DNA from: an uncultured Desulfovibrio sp.
GTDB lineage: Bacteria > Desulfobacterota > Desulfovibrionia > Desulfovibrionales > Desulfovibrionaceae
Reading direction: 5' to 3'
Length of the DNA: 51,990 nucleotides
NCBI GenBank assembly: GCA_934546745.1
Contig: CAKTDV010000020.1
Location: 1 to 51,990 of the forward strand
The notes under the pieces were generated by a model that worked only from the letters and a program-made list of their open reading frames with translations, was not told where the DNA came from and did no database searches. A program made the position numbers and the translations under genes. Shown in pieces: positions 47,354 to 51,990 of the stretch (position 1 is the first letter of the stretch; every line of letters begins with the position of its first letter).

Positions 47354-49504
47354 ATGCATGAAGCGCCCAAGAACCTTGCGGAATACCGCAAGGAAATAGA
47401 TCAGGCCCTTGACGACAACTTCCTGCGCCGCACGCTGGACACCTTTGCCGTGGCCTATCGCGCCAATCGCGAAGCCGTTTTCAAGGAAGTGGACGAAAAG
47501 GCTCTCATCAGGCAGATTGCCGATGCCAAGGACGACGCCTGCAAGCATATGGACGAACTGTACGAACAGTTCCGCGCCGAAGCCGAAAAGCGCGGCGTGC
47601 ATGTGTACCGCGCGGCCGACGCCAAGGAAGCCAACGAGATCGTCGCCCGCATCGCCAGGGAAAACGACGTCAAAAAGATCGTCAAATCCAAATCCATGAC
47701 GACGGAAGAAACCCAGCTGAACCCCTATCTTGAGAAAGAGGGCTTCACTGTGGATGAAACCGACCTTGGGGAATGGATCATCCAGCTGCGCCACGAAGGC
47801 CCCTCGCACATGGTCATGCCCGCCATCCACCTGTCCCGCTATCAGGTGGCCGACGACTTTTCCAAGGTGACGGGCGTCAAGCAGGATACCGACATCCAGC
47901 GCCTGGTGAAGGTGGCCCGCGTGCAGCTGCGCCGCAAGTTCATCGCCGCTGACATGGGCATAAGCGGCTGTAACTTCGCCGTGGCGGAATGCGGCGCCGT
48001 GTCCACCGTGACCAACGAGGGCAATGCCCGCATGGTCACCACGGTGCCCCGTGTGCATGTGGCCATTGCCGGTCTCGACAAGCTGGTGCCCACCGTCGAC
48101 GTGGCCCTGACGGCATTGCAGGTGCTGCCCCGCAACGCTACGGCCCAGCGGCTGACCTCCTATGTCACCTTCATTGCCGGCGCCACCGAATGCGCCGCCG
48201 CGCCTGACGGCAAGAAGTCCATGCACGTGGTCTTTCTTGACAACGGCCGCAGCGAAATCGCCAAGGATCCGCTCTTCTCGCAGATTTTCCGCTGCGTGCG
48301 CTGCGGCGCCTGCGCCAACGTCTGTCCCGTGTTCCGTCTGGTGGGCGGCCATAAGATGGGCTACATCTACATCGGCGCCATCGGCCTCATCCTGACCTAC
48401 TTCTTCCACGGCAAGGACGTGGCCAAGACGCTTTGCCAGAACTGCGTGGGCTGCGAATCCTGCAAGAACATCTGTGCCGGCGGCATTGACCTGCCCCGCC
48501 TGATCCGCGAGATCCGCGCGCGTCTGGTGGACGAAAAGGGGGATTCCGTAGGCGCGCTGGTCGGTTCCGTTCTCAAGAACCGCAAGATGTTCCACAACCT
48601 GCTCAAGTTCGCCAAGTTCGCCCAGAAGCCCGTCACCGGTGGAACGCCTTTTGTCCGCCACCTGCCCGAATTCCTGCTGGGCAAGCACGGCTTCAAGGCG
48701 CTGCCCGCCATTGCCAACGAATCCTTCCGTGATCGCTGGCCCCGTATCGCGCCGCGCATCGCCAATCCCCGCTTCAAGGTCGCCATCTTTGGCGGCTGCG
48801 CCCAGGATTTCATCTACCCCGAACAGCTTGAGGCCTGCGTCAGGATTCTCGCCTCCAAAGGCGTTGCCGTGGAGTATCCCATGGAACAGTCCTGCTGCGG
48901 CCTGCCGCTGGAAATGCTGGGACAGCGCAAGGCCTCTCTCCAAGTCGTCGAGCAGAACGTCAACGCCTTTGATGCGGGTGCCTATGACGCCATCATCACC
49001 CTGTGCGCCTCCTGCGCCTCGCACCTCAAGCACACCTATCCCGAACTGACCGAAAACAGCGGTGATCTCCATGCCAGGGCGCAGGCCTTTGCCGACAAGG
49101 TGACGGATTTCAGCTCCTTCGTGCATGATGTCCTCGGTCTCAAGCCCGAAGACTTCAACAACTCCGGCGAAAAGGTCACCTATCACGCTTCGTGCCACCT
49201 CTGCCGTGGCCTGAATGTCCGGCAGGCGCCCCGCGAGCTCATCGCCGACGCCGCCACCTATGTGCCCTGCGAGGAAGAAGAGGTCTGCTGCGGCTTTGGC
49301 GGTTCCTACTCCGCCAAGTTCCCGGAAATCTCCGCCCAGCTCCTTGAGAACAAGCTGAAGCATGTGGAAGAGACCGGCGCGACCCGCCTCGTCGTTGACT
49401 GCCCCGGCTGCGTCATGCAGCTGCGCGGCGGCGCTGAAAAGAAAAAGATGAACGTCAAGGTCTCCCATATGGCCGAGCTCCTTGCCGAGCGGCTCAAGGG
49501 CTAG
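47354..49504 (+). CDS. Fused LutB-LutA lactate oxidation protein
   Basis: A 716-residue fusion of two Lut functions. The N-terminal LUD domain (about 60-290) has VAECGAVSTVTNEGN and GAT-type loops. Two ferredoxin-type clusters follow: CVRCGACANVCP (near 315) and CQNCVGCESC (near 360). The C-terminal CCG region, LutA-like (about 480-710), has QSCCGLPLEMLG, HASCHLCRG and CCGFGGSYS. In Bacillus, LutA and LutB are separate; the fusion is usual in Desulfovibrio. It oxidises L-lactate with LutC. It starts after GGAGGACTAACGAACC, six bases from lutC. A strong terminator closes the operon. Confidence 0.92.
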   Translation: MHEAPKNLAEYRKEIDQALDDNFLRRTLDTFAVAYRANREAVFKEVDEKALIRQIADAKDDACKHMDELYEQFRAEAEKRGVHVYRAADAKEANEIVARIARENDVKKIVKSKSMTTEETQLNPYLEKEGFTVDETDLGEWIIQLRHEGPSHMVMPAIHLSRYQVADDFSKVTGVKQDTDIQRLVKVARVQLRRKFIAADMGISGCNFAVAECGAVSTVTNEGNARMVTTVPRVHVAIAGLDKLVPTVDVALTALQVLPRNATAQRLTSYVTFIAGATECAAAPDGKKSMHVVFLDNGRSEIAKDPLFSQIFRCVRCGACANVCPVFRLVGGHKMGYIYIGAIGLILTYFFHGKDVAKTLCQNCVGCESCKNICAGGIDLPRLIREIRARLVDEKGDSVGALVGSVLKNRKMFHNLLKFAKFAQKPVTGGTPFVRHLPEFLLGKHGFKALPAIANESFRDRWPRIAPRIANPRFKVAIFGGCAQDFIYPEQLEACVRILASKGVAVEYPMEQSCCGLPLEMLGQRKASLQVVEQNVNAFDAGAYDAIITLCASCASHLKHTYPELTENSGDLHARAQAFADKVTDFSSFVHDVLGLKPEDFNNSGEKVTYHASCHLCRGLNVRQAPRELIADAATYVPCEEEEVCCGFGGSYSAKFPEISAQLLENKLKHVEETGATRLVVDCPGCVMQLRGGAEKKKMNVKVSHMAELLAERLKG

Positions 49505-49527
49505 GCACCCAGATCCATACCAACCGC

Positions 49528-49570
49528 AACGAGGCGGCGGGGCTTCGCGCCCTGCCGCCTCGTTTTGTTT
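49528..49570 (+). terminator. Intrinsic terminator of lactate operon
   Basis: A 16-bp stem (one wobble pair) with arms starting AACGAGGCGGC has a 5-base loop and is followed by TTTTGTTT. It lies 24 bases after the stop. Confidence 0.92.
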
Positions 49571-49892
49571 CCGCGTTCTGTTCCGCAACAACGCACGATC
49601 CGTCTTCCCCAGCGTATCCTCATCGCGCTCTGTGTCTTTGCGCTTGCCGCTTGCAAGAGTGGATCCGCCCGCCTCCAGCCACAAGGAAAATCGCGTTTTT
49701 TTCGCAGTATACGGGCTGCGCGGCCTTTGAAAGTGAAGCAATTTTAAAAGCAAATACGTTATGCAACGTTTCTAGAGGGATGGTGGCATAAGGGACGAAA
49801 TTGATTTTTTTTACCATTGCCGTCTCCCGGGGAGCGTTTTATTTTCCTGCTGAAGCATAAGCAACCTGCAACGACACAGGAGAGATCTCACT
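49571..49892. other. Intergenic region before alcohol dehydrogenase gene
   Basis: No convincing gene is seen; a 60-codon frame with a lipobox-like LAAC is discussed among the rejected items. The segment 49740-49860 is AT-rich and contains CTCCCGGGGAG and T-runs. It must hold the promoter of the dehydrogenase gene, but no clear -35/-10 pair could be fixed. Confidence 0.4.
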
Positions 49893-51065
49893 ATGAAAAC
49901 AAATTTTATCTACCATGTTCCGACAAAACTCTATTTTGGAAGCGGACAACTGACGCATCTTGGCAATGAACTGAAGCAACACGGGAAAAAGGTTTTATTG
50001 ATCTACGGCAGTGAACGTCTCAAGAAAACAGAACTGTACTCTTCCATCGTCGAACAGGCGAAGAAGGCCGGTGTGCGTCTTTTTGAGACGGGGGGCGTTG
50101 AGCCGAATCCCCGGCATACCACGGTAAACCGTATGGCCTCTGTATGTAAAAATGAAGGCATTGATATCCTGCTTGCCGTAGGTGGGAGATCTGTGCTGGA
50201 CTGCGCGAAGTTTGTGAGCGCGGCGGCATTCTATGAGGGTGACTGCTGGGATTTTTTCACAGGAAAAGCCAAGATGGAAAAATTTCTCCCGCTTGTCACC
50301 ATTCCAACGCTTTCCGGAACAGGGTCGGATATGGACGGTTTCGGCATTGTTTCCAATGTGGAAAGAAAAGAAAAAATCCCGCTGTACCATCCTTCGCTCT
50401 TTCCTGTGGCTTCCTTCCTCGATCCAGTGCAGACATATACGGTGCCTCCTTTCCAAACCGCCTGCGGCGCTATCGACGCCTTTACGCACTATTTGGAAGT
50501 GTACTTCATGCGCCCCAACCTCCGTGTCCTCACTTGCGTCATGGAAGGTTTTATGAAGGCGATTCTTCAGTCCATTCCGATTGTCATGGAGCACCCGGAC
50601 GGCTATGAGGCGCGCGCAAGCATCATGTGGGCAAGCTCATGGGCCTTGAACGGTTTCACCTTTGGCCCTACTGGCGCGACGCCCGTCGCCTGCCACTGGA
50701 TTGAAGACGAACTTTCCGCAAAATATGACATGACGCACGGTCTGGGGCTGGCGATTGTTCTGCCGCACTATCTTGAATACTGTCTGAATGAGCAAAACGC
50801 GCCGCTCTACAGGGAATTTGCCGTCAATGTCCTGGGGGTTGACGCCGGGCTTTCACCTGTGCGCGCCGCTGAGGAAGGTATCTCCATTCTGCGGAAGATC
50901 TTTTTTGAGATCTGCGGACTCAAGAGCCGCTTGCGTGATTGCGGAGTTCAGGATGATTCCCGTTTTGTGGAAATGGCCCGGATCGCATGCAGAGGGGATA
51001 TTCTTCATGGATTGATTGATTTGACGCGGGAAGATGTCGTCGCTCTATATAAAAAGAGTTTTTAG
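49893..51065 (+). CDS. Iron-containing alcohol dehydrogenase
   Basis: A 390-residue group III (iron-dependent) alcohol dehydrogenase, closest in style to butanol dehydrogenase/YqhD. It reduces aldehydes or oxidises alcohols with NAD(P)H. The four metal ligands are visible: Asp195 and His199 (GAIDAFTHYLE), His268 (PVACHWIEDEL) and His282 (DMTHGLGLAI). The nucleotide-binding motif reads GGRSVLDCAK (97-106), where the usual third glycine of GGGS is Arg. That may shift cofactor preference or activity. ATG follows CAGGAGAGATCTCACT. It is AT-richer than the rest of the window and followed by a TetR gene, suggesting an accessory, regulated unit. Confidence 0.92.
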   Translation: MKTNFIYHVPTKLYFGSGQLTHLGNELKQHGKKVLLIYGSERLKKTELYSSIVEQAKKAGVRLFETGGVEPNPRHTTVNRMASVCKNEGIDILLAVGGRSVLDCAKFVSAAAFYEGDCWDFFTGKAKMEKFLPLVTIPTLSGTGSDMDGFGIVSNVERKEKIPLYHPSLFPVASFLDPVQTYTVPPFQTACGAIDAFTHYLEVYFMRPNLRVLTCVMEGFMKAILQSIPIVMEHPDGYEARASIMWASSWALNGFTFGPTGATPVACHWIEDELSAKYDMTHGLGLAIVLPHYLEYCLNEQNAPLYREFAVNVLGVDAGLSPVRAAEEGISILRKIFFEICGLKSRLRDCGVQDDSRFVEMARIACRGDILHGLIDLTREDVVALYKKSF

Positions 51066-51089
51066 AGCGCTTTCCTATTGGCAGTGAGC

Positions 51090-51129
51090 GCGCGTTGGAC
51101 GCGGGAATGACCGCCCGCGTCCAACACGC
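51090..51129 (+). repeat. Strong inverted repeat in the TetR gene leader
   Basis: A 16-base arm (GCGCGTTGGACGCGGG) pairs with its near-perfect complement around an 8-base loop. The right arm overlaps a second small hairpin CACGC-TTT-GCGTG (51125-51137), so the two folds exclude each other. They lie just before the TetR ribosome site. Confidence 0.5.
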
Positions 51130-51145
51130 TTTGCGTGGGGGCAGC

Positions 51146-51742
51146 ATGATTATTACCGGAACGGAAGATTTACGTATCCAGAAAACAATGGCATCCATTG
51201 ACAACGCTTTTTCACGTTTGTTGCTGGAATCTGAATATGCGGAAATATCCATTAAAAATATCTGCGATCTGGCAAAAATCAATAAGAAAACATTCTATCG
51301 GTATTATGCGACAATTCACGACTTGTTTCGTGAAAAACTTGAGCAATTTTCGCTTGAATTTATGGAAAGAGTTTCAAAATACACATTACCGCAGGATCTA
51401 AGGCAGGTAAACAGGGCATTTTTTATGTACGCTTCTGAACAAGGCAGCCTCTATGAACGTCTTATCTGTCATGAAGCTTACAGTACCTACGGAAGTCGAA
51501 TGCTCAGAGATTTTGTCCACAGAACATGGAATACATCAGAGGTACTTGTATCTCTTGACATATATAGAAAAAATATGCTCCTTTGTTTCTTGCAGGCAAC
51601 GGGGACGGAACTCTACCGGCAATGGATTCGGGACGGTAAAGCGATTCCACTGGAAGAAATTATACAACTCAGTGAAGCCTTATTATGTAACGGCGTACAG
51701 GGTTTTCTTGAGCGGGTACACGCGCCTGTGTTTTCAATGTGA
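51146..51742 (+). CDS. TetR family transcriptional regulator
   Basis: A 198-residue regulator. The N-terminal helix-turn-helix (about 30-57) reads ISIKNICDLAKINKKTFYRYY, the TetR recognition pattern with the conserved Tyr, given here in part. The C-terminal ligand domain is all-helical and not family-specific. ATG 51146 is preferred, with GGGGGCAGC upstream; the open frame before it runs through a hairpin. The gene is markedly AT-rich compared with the rest of the window. It follows the alcohol dehydrogenase gene by 80 bases and is the likely regulator of it; effector unknown. Confidence 0.88.
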   Translation: MIITGTEDLRIQKTMASIDNAFSRLLLESEYAEISIKNICDLAKINKKTFYRYYATIHDLFREKLEQFSLEFMERVSKYTLPQDLRQVNRAFFMYASEQGSLYERLICHEAYSTYGSRMLRDFVHRTWNTSEVLVSLDIYRKNMLLCFLQATGTELYRQWIRDGKAIPLEEIIQLSEALLCNGVQGFLERVHAPVFSM

Positions 51743-51844
51743 AACTTTGTCTGCCTCTGTTTTGGTGTGTGCGCGATCGGACGATCTCGCCCCGTCCCTG
51801 GGCAGGAATCCTGCTTGTTCCGCCGAGTGTGGGACGAGCTGATT

Positions 51845-51990
51845 ATGAAAGTGATAGCGTTCAAAGAAGATATGGTCTACTATGAATCAATGGGAAACGA
51901 ACGCCTGCCGCATGATCCGGCCTACAAACAGTTTTTCAGCAATCCGGAGATGGTGGAATCCCTGCTGCGGGATTTTGTGCCGGAAGACTT
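51845..51990 (+). CDS. Rpn-family recombination-promoting nuclease, N-terminal fragment
   Basis: Only 48 residues fall in the window and the gene continues past its end. The segment LPHDPAYKQFFSNPEMVESL is the typical opening of the Rpn/transposase_31 family (PD-(D/E)XK nuclease). It continues LRDFVPED, as in YhgA-like members. These proteins promote RecA-independent recombination and sometimes travel with mobile DNA. Start may be ATG 51845 or ATG 51890; neither has a strong ribosome site. The 100 nt before it show nothing else. Confidence 0.75.
   Translation, partial: MKVIAFKEDMVYYESMGNERLPHDPAYKQFFSNPEMVESLLRDFVPED

Noticed and set aside
49565..49747. Sixty-codon frame with a lipobox-like LAAC after the lactate operon
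   Set aside because: Its only start is a TTG inside the terminator T-run, there is no ribosome site, and the downstream part is basic and unlike a lipoprotein.
46814..49753. Another very long open frame antisense to the LutC and LutBA genes
   Set aside because: Same cause as above; the sense strand carries complete, motif-rich proteins with ribosome sites.

Overview
The window reads as chromosomal DNA of a sulfate-reducing Desulfovibrio-type bacterium (Desulfovibrionaceae). Evidence is the GC-rich, GCC/CGC-heavy codon use and the gene content: a D-lactate dehydrogenase plus LutC and fused LutAB lactate operon, split glycine decarboxylase (gcvPA/gcvPB), FolE2, Mn-dependent pyrophosphatase, and several small proteins of a type I associate with this group. 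Species cannot be fixed from sequence reading alone.

Layout. 0.4-4.9 kb: glycine cleavage operon gcvT-gcvH-gcvPA-gcvPB, then an EVE-domain gene. 5.8-9.1 kb (minus): biosynthetic arginine decarboxylase and a polytopic membrane protein. 9.3-13.2 kb: CpoB/YbgF-like lipoprotein, dprA, a XerC-type recombinase and an OsmC protein, tightly packed. 13.7-17.3 kb: ppaC, hslU and thiF, with a roughly 310-bp internally deleted IS200/IS605-type element wedged exactly between the hslU stop codon and thiF. 17.3-23.5 kb (minus): small conserved proteins, polyphosphate:AMP phosphotransferase, a glutamine amidotransferase, GluQ, rhodanese and an M24 peptidase.

23.5-28.5 kb is a self-contained accessory module: an AT-rich promoter region, FAD amine-oxidase-like enzyme, RidA, MFS transporter, a 71-aa membrane protein, and a convergent IclR regulator. 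It looks like an inducible uptake and oxidation system whose imine product RidA would clear. 28.6-32.6 kb (minus): rpsI-rplM, mobA, an NlpC/P60 lipoprotein with a histone-like basic tail, an orphan minimal flagellar-rod-like protein, and folE2.

32.8-43.6 kb is the most interesting block: seven collinear genes built around SrfA, SrfB and SrfC homologues. SrfB carries actin/Hsp70-type ATPase motifs and SrfC carries dynamin-like GTPase motifs. They are flanked by a glycine-zipper lipoprotein, a small coiled-coil membrane protein, a secreted paralogue of the SrfA C-terminal domain, and a bitopic protein. I infer an NTP-driven envelope machine of unknown function.

43.9-49.5 kb is the lactate oxidation operon, closed by a strong terminator. 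49.9 kb to the end is more AT-rich and accessory-like: an iron-type alcohol dehydrogenase, a TetR regulator and the start of an Rpn-family nuclease/transposase gene. No rRNA, tRNA or CRISPR array was found.
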